Notes under the pieces: model-generated
Database searches by the model: none
Told to the model about the DNA's origin: nothing
What the model saw: only the letters and a program-made list of their open reading frames with translations
Assembly (NCBI GenBank): GCA_947502305.1
Contig: CANMZA010000001.1
Coordinates: forward strand, 682,001-746,000
Reading direction: 5' to 3'
From: an uncultured Erythrobacter sp.
GTDB taxonomy: Bacteria > Pseudomonadota > Alphaproteobacteria > Sphingomonadales > Sphingomonadaceae
DNA length: 64,000 nt
Made by a program: the position numbers and the translations under genes
Part shown: positions 18,880 through 28,369 of the stretch, in pieces
How the letters are laid out: every line of letters begins with the position of its first letter
How positions within the stretch are numbered: the stretch's first letter is position 1

Positions 18880-21816
18880 ATGTCTCTAACCAAAATCTCC
18901 GTTCGTGGCGCCCGAGAACATAATCTCAAGGGCGTTGATATTGATCTGCCGCGCGATGCTTTGATCGTTGTTACGGGCCTGTCGGGATCGGGCAAATCCA
19001 GCCTCGCTTTCGATACGATTTATGCAGAGGGGCAGCGGCGTTATGTTGAGAGCCTGTCCGCCTATGCACGCCAGTTTTTGGAGATGATGCAAAAACCGGA
19101 TGTGGAGCATATTGACGGGCTTTCGCCAGCGATTTCGATTGAGCAGAAAACCACCAGCCGCAATCCGCGCTCCACCGTTGCGACGGTGACAGAGATTTAC
19201 GATTATATGCGATTGTTGTGGGCGCGTGTTGGTGTGCCCTATTCGCCTGCGACCGGAGAGCCGATTTCGGCGCAGACGGTTTCGCAAATGGTCGACCGGG
19301 TGATGGAATTGCCGGAAGGGACGCGGCTCTATCTGCTCGCGCCGGTCGTGCGCGGCCGCAAAGGCGAATATCGCAAAGAATTGGCCGAGTGGCAGAAATC
19401 GGGCTTCACCCGCGTGCGGATCGACGGCGAAATGTACGGGATCGAAGAGGCGCCCGCGCTCGATAAGAAATTCAAACATGACATTGAAGTCGTGGTGGAC
19501 CGGTTGGCGGTGAAAAACAGCGCCAAGGAAAGCGGCGACATGACGACGCGTCTGGCGGATTCGTTTGAGACGGCACTGAAGCTGGCCGATGGGCTCGCCT
19601 ATGTCGATCTGGCCGATGGTGTGGTGCCGGGGCGCGAGGATGATGGCGTTTCGGGCGGGGCCATGAAGGGCGCGGGCCTGCCCGCCAATCGCATCGTTTT
19701 TTCGGAAAAGTTCGCTTGCCCCGTCAGCGGGTTTACGATTGAGGAAATTGAGCCGCGCTTGTTCTCTTTCAACTCCCCGCAGGGCGCATGCCCGACATGC
19801 GACGGGATTGGTGAGAAACAGCTGTTTGATGAACAATTGGTGGTGCCGAATGAGGCGTTGACGCTGAAGCAGGGCGCGATTGCGCCGTGGGCGAAATCGA
19901 ACCCGCCTTCGCCCTATTACATGCAGGTGCTGACGTCGCTGGCGAAGGCGTATGATTTCACCATCACGACCCCGTGGAACGAGCTGGAGCCGGATCAGCG
20001 GATGATCATCCTGCACGGCACGGGCGGCATGCCGGTCGCGCTGACATTCAAGGACGGGCGCAAGCAATATACGGTGAACAAGGCGTTTGAGGGGGTCATC
20101 GGCAACCTTAACCGGCGCATGATGCAGACCGAAAGCGCGTGGATGCAAGAGGAGCTGGGCAAATTCCAAACCGCGCAGCCATGCGAGACATGCGGCGGCA
20201 AGCGGCTGAATGAGAAATCTTTGGCGGTGAAGGTTGCGGGCACGGACATTGCCGAACCTGTACGGATGAGTGTCTCGGATGCGAAAGAATGGTTCCTCGC
20301 CCTCGATGACCAGCTGACCGATCAACAATCGCAGATCGCCAAGGCTATTTTGAAAGAGATCAATGAGCGGCTGGGCTTCCTCGACAATGTCGGGCTCGAT
20401 TATCTCAATCTTGATCGGACATCGGGCACTTTGTCGGGCGGCGAAAGTCAACGCATCCGGCTCGCCAGCCAAATCGGCAGTGGGCTTTCCGGCGTGCTCT
20501 ACGTGCTGGATGAGCCGTCGATTGGCTTGCACCAGCGTGACAATGACCGGCTCTTAGAAACGCTCAAGCGCCTGCGCGATCTGGGCAATACAGTGATCGT
20601 GGTCGAGCATGACGAGGACGCCATCCGCCAAGCCGATCATATCGTCGATATCGGCCCCGGTGCGGGTGTGCGCGGCGGCGAGATCGTGGCGCAGGGCACG
20701 CTTAAACAGATCATGAAGTCGAAAAAGTCGCTGACCGCAGATTATCTGACCGGGCGGCGCAAGATCGAGGTGCCGACCGTCCGCCGCAAAGGCAATGGCC
20801 ATAAGCTGACGGTGACAGGGGCGAAAGCGAACAACCTCAAAGACGTCAGCGCCTCCATCCCGCTGGGCACGTTCACTTGCATCACCGGCGTGTCGGGGTC
20901 GGGCAAATCATCCTTCACCATCGACACCCTCTATGCCTCGGCGGCGCGGGTGCTCAACGGGGCGCGCATTATTGCGGGCAAACATGAGGCGGTGACGGGC
21001 CTGGAATATTGCGACAAAGTCATCGAGATTGACCAATCGCCCATCGGCCGTACCCCGCGCAGCAACCCGGCAACCTATACCGGCGCGTTCACCCAAATCC
21101 GCGATTGGTTCGCCGGCCTGCCCGAAAGCCAAGCGCGCGGGTACAAGCCGGGCCGCTTCTCCTTCAACGTGAAAGGAGGACGCTGCGAACAATGCACCGG
21201 TGACGGCCTGATTAAAATCGAAATGCACTTCCTGCCCGACGTCTATGTCACATGCGAGGAATGCGGCGGCAAACGCTATAACCGCGAAACGTTGGAGGTG
21301 AAGTTCAAAGGACTGAGCATTGCCGACGTGCTGGATATGACGGTCGAAGACGCAGAAGGGTTCTTCAAAGCCGTGCCGCCGATCCGCGACAAAATGCGGA
21401 TGCTGAATGAGGTTGGCCTAGGCTACGTCAAAGTCGGCCAGCAAGCGACCACTCTGTCCGGCGGTGAGGCGCAGCGGGTGAAGCTGGCCAAGGAGCTTTC
21501 CAAACGATCAACCGGCCAAACGCTGTATATCTTGGACGAGCCGACAACGGGCCTGCATTTCGAAGATGTGCGCAAATTGCTCGAAGTGCTGCACCGATTG
21601 GTGGAGCAGGGGAACAGCGTCGTCGTGATTGAGCATAACCTCGATGTGATCAAAACCGCCGACTGGGTGCTGGACCTTGGGCCAGAAGGCGGCGTGCGCG
21701 GCGGCGAGATCGTGGCGGAAGGGACGCCGGAGGAAGTGGCGCAGGTGGAGCGGAGCTTTACCGGCGGGTATTTGCGGGGGATGTTGAACCCCAAACGGGA
21801 GGCAGACCAAGAATGA
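18880..21816 (+). CDS. uvrA: Excinuclease ABC subunit A
   Basis: DNA-damage recognition ATPase of nucleotide excision repair, 978 residues, normal length. Start [18 protein letters not shown] at 18880 is the family N-terminus; the 94 residues upstream in the same open frame are not. Two ABC modules: Walker [10 protein letters not shown] near residue 32 and GVSGSGKSS near 670, signatures [14 protein letters not shown] and [14 protein letters not shown], and zinc-finger cysteine pairs (CPTCDG ... [14 protein letters not shown] ... CEECGG). A LexA box directly upstream predicts SOS induction. The stop overlaps the start of a zinc-ribbon gene. Confidence 0.98.
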   Translation: MSLTKISVRGAREHNLKGVDIDLPRDALIVVTGLSGSGKSSLAFDTIYAEGQRRYVESLSAYARQFLEMMQKPDVEHIDGLSPAISIEQKTTSRNPRSTVATVTEIYDYMRLLWARVGVPYSPATGEPISAQTVSQMVDRVMELPEGTRLYLLAPVVRGRKGEYRKELAEWQKSGFTRVRIDGEMYGIEEAPALDKKFKHDIEVVVDRLAVKNSAKESGDMTTRLADSFETALKLADGLAYVDLADGVVPGREDDGVSGGAMKGAGLPANRIVFSEKFACPVSGFTIEEIEPRLFSFNSPQGACPTCDGIGEKQLFDEQLVVPNEALTLKQGAIAPWAKSNPPSPYYMQVLTSLAKAYDFTITTPWNELEPDQRMIILHGTGGMPVALTFKDGRKQYTVNKAFEGVIGNLNRRMMQTESAWMQEELGKFQTAQPCETCGGKRLNEKSLAVKVAGTDIAEPVRMSVSDAKEWFLALDDQLTDQQSQIAKAILKEINERLGFLDNVGLDYLNLDRTSGTLSGGESQRIRLASQIGSGLSGVLYVLDEPSIGLHQRDNDRLLETLKRLRDLGNTVIVVEHDEDAIRQADHIVDIGPGAGVRGGEIVAQGTLKQIMKSKKSLTADYLTGRRKIEVPTVRRKGNGHKLTVTGAKANNLKDVSASIPLGTFTCITGVSGSGKSSFTIDTLYASAARVLNGARIIAGKHEAVTGLEYCDKVIEIDQSPIGRTPRSNPATYTGAFTQIRDWFAGLPESQARGYKPGRFSFNVKGGRCEQCTGDGLIKIEMHFLPDVYVTCEECGGKRYNRETLEVKFKGLSIADVLDMTVEDAEGFFKAVPPIRDKMRMLNEVGLGYVKVGQQATTLSGGEAQRVKLAKELSKRSTGQTLYILDEPTTGLHFEDVRKLLEVLHRLVEQGNSVVVIEHNLDVIKTADWVLDLGPEGGVRGGEIVAEGTPEEVAQVERSFTGGYLRGMLNPKREADQE

Positions 21817-22004
21817 CTGAGCAAACAATTCCATGCCCCGCATGCCAAACACCGGTTGCTTTTGATACAGCGGGATTGTTGATGGGCAAGCATTTCAAAT
21901 GTGGCAATTGCCAAGCGGAAATCGCCTTATCAGACAGCAGTCGCAGCACTGTGAGCAGCGCGATTGATAGACTTGAGCAATTGAAAGACGCGGATCAAGA
22001 CTAG
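21813..22004 (+). CDS. Small zinc-ribbon protein
   Basis: A 63-residue protein with two CxxC knuckles (C8-x2-C11 and C30-x2-C33) spaced as in a zinc ribbon, followed by an acidic helical tail. Its ATG overlaps the uvrA TGA (ATGA), so it is translationally coupled to uvrA and should share its SOS control. The function is unknown; the zinc ribbon suggests nucleic-acid or protein contact. It is followed 46 bases later by a helical protein gene on the same strand. Confidence 0.8.
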   Translation: MTEQTIPCPACQTPVAFDTAGLLMGKHFKCGNCQAEIALSDSSRSTVSSAIDRLEQLKDADQD

Positions 22005-22050
22005 AAACCTTGATTGGCAATTTCAGCGTATCGTGGAGGTGGAATGAAAG

Positions 22051-22761
22051 ATGACCCAATCTGAGGATTATCAAACACTTGCCCGCCGCGGTCAGGGATT
22101 GTCCGAAGCTCTCGAACTCGTCGCTAAGATTGAGGCGAAAGTTTTGGCCGGGGTAAAGTGGCAAGAGGCCGACCTTGAGGAAATCCGCAGCCTCGTTCGA
22201 AAACTTGAATTTCTTTCTGTCCGGTTTCGGCCTGAACTTGAATTTGTAACGCTATTTCTAACCAAAGCCTCTGCCATGATCACCCGTCTAGAGAACGAAG
22301 GCGAGTTGGTGCGCGAGGATATCGTTGCCGTTGGTGAAGTGTCGACAGAAATTGAGTCGGAAATTCGGTCTGTAAACAGCCGGTTGTACTTATATGATAG
22401 ATGGATCGATAAGACTGACACTGATCTGGCGATTTCGATTGCTCAATTGATCGAAACAATTGGTGAGATCATTGGAATCTTCAAATACTCCAATTCTGTC
22501 AGTATGAATGAGCACATGACCGAACTTCATCGGCAAACGATCATTCAAATTCTGTCGGCTGCAATTGAAGAGCTCAAGGCGCCAGCGGTGAATGCGGGGC
22601 GGTTCGACGCGATAACTGGCGCTCTCAAACGAATTGGGAAGAAGACAGCGGAGCGTCAGGTAAGCAGGGCAGTCGATGATCTCTTGGCGCAGGCGGCTGA
22701 ACAAGCGGAGGGCATCGGCTCTGAACTTGCTAACCTCCCCGATATTTCGCCGCTCTTCTAG
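22051..22761 (+). CDS. Helical protein of unknown function downstream of uvrA
   Basis: A 236-residue protein, almost wholly alpha-helical by inspection, with heptad-like stretches (EALELVAKIEAKVL, EEIRSLVRKLEFL, SIAQLIETIGEIIGIF) suggesting coiled coils. No signal peptide and no recognised family. GGAGG at 22035-22039 serves the start at 11-base spacing; an overlapping six-codon frame begins at 22044. Base composition is lower in GC than uvrA. It may be transcribed with uvrA and the zinc-ribbon gene; whether it joins DNA repair is unknown. Confidence 0.72.
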   Translation: MTQSEDYQTLARRGQGLSEALELVAKIEAKVLAGVKWQEADLEEIRSLVRKLEFLSVRFRPELEFVTLFLTKASAMITRLENEGELVREDIVAVGEVSTEIESEIRSVNSRLYLYDRWIDKTDTDLAISIAQLIETIGEIIGIFKYSNSVSMNEHMTELHRQTIIQILSAAIEELKAPAVNAGRFDAITGALKRIGKKTAERQVSRAVDDLLAQAAEQAEGIGSELANLPDISPLF

Positions 22762-23470
22762 TCAGGCGAAAAAAATCAGAGGCCATGCTCAAATCTATCG
22801 CAGAAGGCTCAACGCCCTTCGGCACGTCTCCGATTTCCGCTGGGCTCCAAACGGTTGTCTAGGTTAAGTTACGTAGGAAGTTTGCGCTGAGGCTTTTGGT
22901 GCAGGCCGCCTGCATTCGATCAAGAGTTGGGCGGGATTTTTTGTTTGCGCACCCCATCCGGGGTGCGATTTCCTCGCGCCTTCGGCGCTGCGGGCGGGCG
23001 GTCGCCCTTGCGGCGCTTCGCGCCGTGCTCCGCCACCCTGCCTCTCGGTTTGCGTTGGGAATTTGCCGCCACGGTAGCGTCTAGTTTCGGTCCTCCCCCA
23101 CTACCGTAGTGTCCAACATCGGACCCGAAAGGGTCCGCAAGCGCGACCGCGCGCCCGCAGGTGCCCCGCAGCGAAGCGGAGGGATTAGCACCGAGGATGC
23201 ACCCCCGGATGGGGGTGCGTAACACAAAAACGCACACTCCCATCACCGCACCCACGACCCTCGCGTCCCACGACCATAACCGCACCCACAACAGCGTTTT
23301 TTGTCGCGGCTCAAGCGCCGGCGTTCGCATCCGCTCACTTGGCTACGCCGCATAAGCGGCGGCGGGCGGTCGCCCGCTGGCTTGCCTTTGGCTCGCATCA
23401 TTTTCCTACACCGCCGCAATCCGATACTTGGACCGCTCCAAAAATTCCCCTCGCACTCGGAGCATTCCCC
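22762..23470. repeat. Long non-coding region with an inverted REP-like repeat cluster
   Basis: About 700 bases without a credible gene. It holds a palindromic unit in at least two opposed copies: GCACCCCATCCGGGGTGC (22949-22966) followed by GGGCGGGCGGTCGCCC (22992-23007). In inverse order come GCGACCGCGCGCCCGC (23142-23157) and a 20-bp hairpin at 23199-23218 of the same CACCCC-CGGAT-GGGGTG type. A third GGGCGGTCGCCCGC core lies at about 23363-23376. Extra hairpins include GGACCCGAAAGGGTCC (23121-23136). The paired, inverted arrangement resembles REP/BIME elements. Open frames here are artefacts of high GC. Confidence 0.7.
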
Positions 23471-24034
23471 ATGACCGCCAATCTCCCGATCACCATCGAC
23501 CAATCCGTGCCGGCCCCGCAGCATTTTGACCGGGACACGCAGGCGGAGTTTCTCGACGCGCTTTCCGCGTGGGGCAATGTGCGCGGGGCGGCGCGGCGGG
23601 CGGGGATTTCTCGGTCAACGGCCTATCGCATGCGGCGGGCCTGTCCGCGGTTTCGAGCGCTTTGGGATGGCGCATTGCTGATTGCGCGGCCTCAGGTGGA
23701 GGAGGTGCTCGCCGACCGCGCCGTGAACGGGGTTCAGGAAACGGTCTATTATCACGGCGAAGAGGTCGCCACGCGGACGCGGTATGACAGCCGTTTGTTG
23801 CTGGCGCATTTGGGGCGGCTCGACCGGTTGCTCAAAAACCGCGAGGCGCGCGATGCGTCGCTTGGGTTTGAATTTGCGCTGGAGGATTTGCTGGATGAGC
23901 CGGAGGTGGAATTGCCGCAACCGCGCGCGTCTGGGCACGGACGGGCAGACATTTCGGCGGCGGGCAATTCCCGCTTGGACAATTCCCCCCTGGACAGTGT
24001 GTCAGGTGTGTCAGGTGTGTCAGGGTGCCGGTGA
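23471..24034 (+). CDS. Small HTH-containing protein
   Basis: A 187-residue protein with a likely helix-turn-helix, WGNVRGAARRAGISRSTAYRMR, at about residues 36-57, of the kind found in terminase small subunits and similar DNA-binding proteins. TRYDSRLLLAHLGRLDRLL follows. The C-terminus is low-complexity and ends in SGVSGVSG, encoded by a triple GTGTCAGGT repeat. No phage genes surround it, so a terminase role is doubtful; it is probably a conserved chromosomal protein. Start ATG 23471 is chosen over the frame back to 23339, which runs into repeat DNA. Confidence 0.65.
   Translation: MTANLPITIDQSVPAPQHFDRDTQAEFLDALSAWGNVRGAARRAGISRSTAYRMRRACPRFRALWDGALLIARPQVEEVLADRAVNGVQETVYYHGEEVATRTRYDSRLLLAHLGRLDRLLKNREARDASLGFEFALEDLLDEPEVELPQPRASGHGRADISAAGNSRLDNSPLDSVSGVSGVSGCR
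23990..24023 (+). repeat. GTGTCAGGT repeat element, copy 1
   Basis: CTGGACA followed by repeats of GTGTCAGGT (nearly three units), inside the 3' end of the HTH gene. A 25-base part (23990-24014) recurs with one mismatch on the opposite strand at 55453-55477, upstream of icd. Confidence 0.85.
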
Positions 24035-24066
24035 TGTAGAGGTCGTGAGGGAGCGAAAGCGGCGGT

Positions 24067-24615
24067 TTAGCGGCTCAGCAGCTCCAGCTCGACCCGGGCA
24101 TGGCCGCGGCTGATCATGCCGATCTGCTCCGCCGCGCCGCGTGACAGGTCGATGGTGCGGCCCGGTATGAACGGCCCGCGATCGTTGATGCGCACGGTGA
24201 CGGAGCGGCCGTTGCGCCGATTGGTGACGCGGACCATGGAGCCGAAGGGCAGCGTCTTATGCGCCGCCGTCATGGCGCGCATGTTGAAGCGCTCTCCATT
24301 GGCGGTCAGACGCCCGTGGAACCGGCGGCCATAATAGGATGCCACGCCTGTGCCTAGGTTGCGGATGACACCTGCGGGTTCCGGCTCAGGCTCGATAGGG
24401 GCGTCAAACGTGTCGAGATCGACGGCGGTGTCGGGGACGATGGGGTCGATGTCTTGGAGGTCAGGGCCAAGCGGGTCGATGACCCCTGCGAAGTGGGAGG
24501 CGAAGGAAGGCTCGTCCGCGCTGTCGCCATCACCCTCGGCAGATTGGGCGTGGGAGGCGCCGATTGGGGTCAGGAGCGCGCAGGTCGCCAAGACGGCGAA
24601 CAAGCGCGGCGTCAT
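24067..24615 (-). CDS. rlpA: Septal ring lytic transglycosylase RlpA family protein
   Basis: Exported double-psi beta-barrel protein of the RlpA family. In Pseudomonas, RlpA is a lytic transglycosylase acting on peptidoglycan strands without stem peptides. Here 182 residues start at [15 protein letters not shown], giving a clean signal peptide ending ASHA; an in-frame ATG at 24657 would add 14 residues. An acidic linker ([14 protein letters not shown]) precedes the domain: [28 protein letters not shown], and [16 protein letters not shown] with catalytic His/Asp positions intact. No SPOR domain is present. It ends 33 bases from the convergent HTH gene. Confidence 0.9.
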   Translation of the reverse strand: MTPRLFAVLATCALLTPIGASHAQSAEGDGDSADEPSFASHFAGVIDPLGPDLQDIDPIVPDTAVDLDTFDAPIEPEPEPAGVIRNLGTGVASYYGRRFHGRLTANGERFNMRAMTAAHKTLPFGSMVRVTNRRNGRSVTVRINDRGPFIPGRTIDLSRGAAEQIGMISRGHARVELELLSR

Positions 24616-24810
24616 GCGGCGCGGCGGTGCTGTGTCGAGGCTGCTTGGACTTCCCATTCGGTAAGCAGCTTACACACAGGCCGGGCGATTGCGCAAATGG
24701 GGCGGCGGCCAAACGGCGCGAATGGCGCGCGGTTCGTCGCGGAAAGAGCGGAGGAGGTGAGGGAGATGGAGGCGGCAAACGGGGCCTGAAAGCAAACGGT
24801 AGCCCAAAAG

Positions 24811-24840
24811 CAAATGGGGCCGGCATTGCTGCCGACCCCA
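24811..24840 (-). terminator. Terminator-like hairpin with no assigned gene
   Basis: Arms TGGGGCCGGCA (24815-24825) and TGCCGACCCCA (24830-24840) pair with a single mismatch around a TTGC loop. On the minus strand it is followed by TTTGCTTTTGG. It would end a minus-strand transcript coming from the non-coding region to its right, so an unannotated small RNA is possible. Confidence 0.55.
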
Positions 24841-24944
24841 CTCTTACCAGCGCGTGGTCACTGCGGTCTGGCTTGGCTTTGGGCGAACCCGTCACCTTGC
24901 TGTTCCAGCAGCGCACTTGGCGGCCGATGTCTGTTCCGCGTCCA

Positions 24945-25071
24945 GCTTCGCCTGTGAGCTTGCACTCGCTTGCGCTGCTTTGCTTCGCGGTCCTCGCTTC
25001 GTCGCTCGCACCAGCATACGGCTATGCTTTGTGACTGCTTCGCTCCGTTCGCGCCGAAACGCTTGCTTCGC
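24945..25071. repeat. Cluster of GCTTCGC / GCGAAGC 7-mers
   Basis: Four exact copies at 24945-24951, 24982-24988, 25037-25043 and 25065-25071, plus a near copy GCTTCGT at 24996. GCGAAGC on the minus strand is known as an exceptionally stable DNA mini-hairpin. Function here is unknown. Confidence 0.7.
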
Positions 25072-25413
25072 TGATCAATCGCTAGTCAAAGCCGAGGCCG
25101 CAATTCTGGTGATTGGTAAGTCAAACACTCCAGTTCCATGTCCGAAAACACTTTCCTACAGCTATCACCTGCCAGTATTGTGGCCCTTCACGATGACGCC
25201 TTTCGCACTTTCCTCAAACAAGCTGACTTGCATCCGGCTTTCACCTTTTGCATGCCTTCTCTCAGACAGCGCGTGGACAGTCGCCACCGTCTCTTCGATC
25301 CTAGAAAATGCCTTTCAATTCATGGCCTTGCGGCTTTCATTGATTGGCCTTCTTGTTCCGAAGACATGTAGAAACTGCGCTGGAATCGCGGTTTCGGCAA
25401 GCCGCCAAAACGC

Positions 25414-25462
25414 GACTTATCCACTTTTGGCGATATCGCTTGTGGACGAGGGTGGATAAGTC
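25414..25462. promoter_or_regulatory. Nested palindrome with DnaA-box-like arms
   Basis: Perfect inverted arms GACTTATCCAC (25414-25424) and GTGGATAAGTC (25452-25462) each contain a DnaA-box-like 9-mer (TTATCCACT; TTATCCACC on the other strand). Between them lie the palindrome GCGATATCGC (25430-25439) and a weaker match TGTGGACGA (25441-25449). Clustered DnaA boxes in AT-richer intergenic DNA can mark a replication origin or a DnaA-titration or control site; which, if any, applies is inference. Confidence 0.5.
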
Positions 25463-25629
25463 AGCGGTCCATCGCATTTTGCTTAATGCCGCGCGAAATC
25501 ACCCGCCTCAAACGCCCGGCCTAAGTTCAAAGCGGCAAGCGCGGCTTTTCAAATATTACACTTTTGCGACACCCTATGCGAACCAGGTCGCGCGACTCGC
25601 AAAACACTGCCTTGGTGTCTGGACTGACC

Positions 25630-26847
25630 TTACCCGCGGTCTCTTTGTGCAAGCAGGCGCAGCCGCAAAGCGTTCAGTTTGATGAAGCCTTCCGCGTCTT
25701 GCTGATCATAGGCACCGGCATCATCCTCAAAGGTCACATGCGCCTCAGAATAGAGCGAGTGGGGCGATTTGCGGCCGACGACGCTGGCGAGACCTTTGTA
25801 CAGTTTCAGCCGCACCGTGCCGGTCACGCGCTCTTGGCTCAGATCGATCGCAGCTTGCAGCATTTCGCGTTCAGGCGCGAACCAGAAGCCGTTATAGATC
25901 AGCTCGGCATATTTCGGCATCAACTCGTCTTTGAGATGTGCCGCGCCGCGATCCAGCGTAATCTGTTCCATGCCGCGATGCGCGACTGCGTAGATTTCGC
26001 CGCCCGGTGTTTCGTACATGCCGCGGCTCTTCATGCCGACAAAGCGGTTCTCCACCAGATCGAGCCGTCCGATACCGTGAGTACGGCCAAGCTCGTTCAA
26101 GGCCGTCAGCAAAGTGGCGGGCGACATCGCCTCACCATTCAGCGAAACGCCATCACCGCGTTCAAAGCCAATTTCGATATATTCGGGCGTGTCGGGCGCC
26201 TCCTCTGGGTGGCCGGTGCGCGAATAGACATAATCGGGTGTCTCTTCCCACGGATCCTCCAATACTTTGCCTTCGGAGGATGTGTGCAGCAGGTTTGCAT
26301 CGGTGGAGAAGGGCGCTTCGCCGCGCTTGTCTTTGGGCACCGCGATCTGGTGCGCCTCTGCCCATTCGATCAAGGCCGTGCGGCTGGTCAAATCCCATTC
26401 GCGCCACGGGGCGATCACTTCGATATTGGGATCAAGCGCATAGGCGCTGAGTTCAAATCGCACTTGATCATTGCCTTTGCCGGTCGCGCCGTGGGCAATG
26501 TAATCTGCGCCTGTTTCATGGGCGATTTCGACCAATCGTTTGGAAATCAGCGGGCGCGCAATGCTGGTGCCCAGCAGATAGTCCCCTTCATACCGGGCGT
26601 TTGCACGCATCATCGGAAAGACGAAATCGCGCACGAATTCCTCGCGCACATCTTCGATAAAGATATGCTCATCAGGGATGCCCATGGCGCGGGCTTTGTC
26701 GCGGGCTGGCTCAATCTCTTCGCCTTGGCCAAGGTCGGCGGTGAAGGTGACAACGTCGAGCCCGCGCTCCGTGCTCAGCCATTTGGCGATCACGGATGTG
26801 TCGAGGCCGCCGGAATAGGCAAGGACGACTTTTTTGGTATCGGACAT
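25630..26847 (-). CDS. argG: Argininosuccinate synthase
   Basis: ATP-dependent ligation of citrulline and aspartate in arginine biosynthesis, 405 residues as usual. Seen: PP-loop [11 protein letters not shown] at residues 10-20, TADLGQGEE, and the substrate-binding segment [20 protein letters not shown]. Also [24 protein letters not shown]. It stands alone on the minus strand beside a 1-kb non-coding region. A 492-codon open frame lies antisense and is a compositional shadow. Confidence 0.97.
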   Translation of the reverse strand: MSDTKKVVLAYSGGLDTSVIAKWLSTERGLDVVTFTADLGQGEEIEPARDKARAMGIPDEHIFIEDVREEFVRDFVFPMMRANARYEGDYLLGTSIARPLISKRLVEIAHETGADYIAHGATGKGNDQVRFELSAYALDPNIEVIAPWREWDLTSRTALIEWAEAHQIAVPKDKRGEAPFSTDANLLHTSSEGKVLEDPWEETPDYVYSRTGHPEEAPDTPEYIEIGFERGDGVSLNGEAMSPATLLTALNELGRTHGIGRLDLVENRFVGMKSRGMYETPGGEIYAVAHRGMEQITLDRGAAHLKDELMPKYAELIYNGFWFAPEREMLQAAIDLSQERVTGTVRLKLYKGLASVVGRKSPHSLYSEAHVTFEDDAGAYDQQDAEGFIKLNALRLRLLAQRDRG

Positions 26848-27031
26848 TGTTGCAAGGCTCCTGATTGCACGCGCCCCATGCCCATAAATACGCGATTAGG
26901 AAAGAGGTTTGCGGCGTTAGTTTCCGCGATCCCGGCGCATTTCGCATTTAGAGAGGATTTGCGACTAACCCCTTGCGCGGGCAGCACAGCGAACCAATGT
27001 CTTGTGCACAAACGGGGTCGGAGAGAGATAA

Positions 27032-28369
27032 ATGTGGAGTAAGGCGCGCGAGTTGGCGCAAATGGCCCCGCCAGAGCGTAACCGCTGGGTGGATTTTCTA
27101 CGGGCGATTTCGATCCTGGCGGTGGTGTTTGGTCATTGGTTGATGGCGGGGCTCTATGTTGACGATGCGGGCGCGCTGCAGCGCGCCGATTTGCTCACCA
27201 CTCAGCCTTGGACGCAGTGGCTGACTTGGGCGTTTCAGGTGATGCCGGTGTTCTTCCTTGTCGGCGGATATTCCAACGGCGTCAGCTGGGATGCCACCTT
27301 GCGCAAGGCGGCGCCGGATCAGGTCGGCGTGTACCGCGATTGGTTCGCCAGCCGGGTTCAGCGGCTGATCGTCCCAACATTCCCGGTTCTGTTGCTGTGG
27401 GCGGCGCTCGCGGTGGTGATGACGCAGGTCGGCCTGGACCGCACACAAATCCGTGACGCGACAGAGGCAGCGTTGATCCCGGTCTGGTTCCTCGCGGTCT
27501 ATTTGGTGGTGACGGCCTGCACGCCGCTGACCTACCGCGCGTGGAAACGGTTTGGTTGGCTCAGCTGCGCTATCTACATTCCGCTGGCAATGGCGGTCGA
27601 TTGGCTGACATTTGCCGCAGGGGTGGAATATCTCAATTTCACCAATTTCCTCTGGGTGTTTCTGGCGATCCACCAACTCGGTTTTGCTTGGCGCGAAGGG
27701 CGCTTTGAAAAACAATGGTTTGCGCTTGCCTGGTTCGTCATCGGGCTGGCGGTGCTGATCTCGATCACGGTTTATGGTTTCTACCCCGTCTCGATGGTGT
27801 CTGCGCCGGGCGGGTTCTCTAACTCATTGCCGCCGACCTTGGCGCTGTTCGCTTTGGGTGTGGCGCAATCGGGGCTGGTTTTGGCGCTGGAGCCGCTGGG
27901 CCGCAAAATGCTCGATAACCTAAATATCTGGACAGCGACTGTGTTGATGAACGGGATGATCATGACCGTTTATCTGTGGCATCTGACGGCGTTTGTTTTG
28001 GTGATGACGATTGTCTGGTTGGCATTTGGGGGCGCGGGGCTGAATTCTGTCCCGGGCAGTGGCGATTGGTGGCTTTCGCGGCCCCTATGGCTGGGGATTT
28101 ATATTCTCGCTTTGCTGCCGATGATCGCAATTTTTGCCAAGCATGAGCGCAGTTTTGGCCCGATCAGAGGCGGCCGAACGGTGCCAAAGGTCCGCGTTGT
28201 GCTGGGCGTGTTGATGATTTGCGCTGGTCTTGCGGCAACAGCGGCAATCACAATTGCCAGCCCTGAGAGCCTGTCGGGTATCCGTTTGTGGGTCGTCGCC
28301 TTGCCATTCGTTGGCGCGGCATTGATGGGTTTTGGGCCCATCTATCGCCCGTCAAACAAAGGGGCTTAA
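27032..28369 (+). CDS. Acyltransferase 3 (OafA-like) membrane protein
   Basis: Integral membrane acyltransferase, 445 residues with about ten hydrophobic helices. The family N-terminus is clear: NRWVDFLRAISILAVVFGHWL holds the conserved Arg and His, followed by VMPVFFLVGGYSN and a YLWHLTAF segment later on. Members O-acylate surface glycans, lipids or antibiotics; the acceptor cannot be told here. The stop codon shares bases with the stop of the convergent cyclopropane synthase gene. Confidence 0.87.
   Translation: MWSKARELAQMAPPERNRWVDFLRAISILAVVFGHWLMAGLYVDDAGALQRADLLTTQPWTQWLTWAFQVMPVFFLVGGYSNGVSWDATLRKAAPDQVGVYRDWFASRVQRLIVPTFPVLLLWAALAVVMTQVGLDRTQIRDATEAALIPVWFLAVYLVVTACTPLTYRAWKRFGWLSCAIYIPLAMAVDWLTFAAGVEYLNFTNFLWVFLAIHQLGFAWREGRFEKQWFALAWFVIGLAVLISITVYGFYPVSMVSAPGGFSNSLPPTLALFALGVAQSGLVLALEPLGRKMLDNLNIWTATVLMNGMIMTVYLWHLTAFVLVMTIVWLAFGGAGLNSVPGSGDWWLSRPLWLGIYILALLPMIAIFAKHERSFGPIRGGRTVPKVRVVLGVLMICAGLAATAAITIASPESLSGIRLWVVALPFVGAALMGFGPIYRPSNKGA

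Larger units (their letters stand above)
24616..25629. other. Long non-coding region between rlpA and argG
   Basis: About 1 kb without a convincing gene, unusual for this dense genome. In order it holds an orphan terminator-like hairpin (24815-24840), a cluster of GCTTCGC 7-mers (24945-25071), a lower-GC part from about 25080, and a DnaA-box-like palindrome (25414-25462). A minus-strand frame across about 25170-25415 reads protein-like but is broken by stops, so it may be a decayed gene. Plus-strand frames of 77 and 201 codons here lack ribosome sites. Confidence 0.6.

Noticed and set aside
18886..20532. 548-codon open frame antisense to uvrA
   Set aside because: It lies wholly inside uvrA on the other strand. 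Its translation is Arg/His-rich without family motifs, and high GC keeps antisense frames open.
22920..23330. 136-codon minus-strand frame in the repeat-rich region
   Set aside because: It runs straight through REP-like hairpins. The composition is that of the repeats, with no start context or domain.
22949..23376. CRISPR array
   Set aside because: The repeats are inverted and palindromic with irregular spacing, not direct repeats with unique spacers, and no cas genes are present.
23471..24034. Phage terminase small subunit / prophage
   Set aside because: The HTH resembles that family, but no large terminase, portal, capsid or integrase gene lies nearby.
25138..25371. 77-codon plus-strand frame between rlpA and argG
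   Set aside because: No Shine-Dalgarno, no recognisable domain, and an overlapping minus-strand frame looks at least as protein-like.
25414..25462. Calling this site the chromosomal origin
   Set aside because: Only two good and one weak DnaA-like boxes are seen, and typical neighbours such as hemE or dnaA are absent. It is kept as a finding, not a feature call of oriC.
25564..27042. 492-codon open frame antisense to argG
   Set aside because: argG has every family motif on the opposite strand. The antisense translation shows no domains and no ribosome site.
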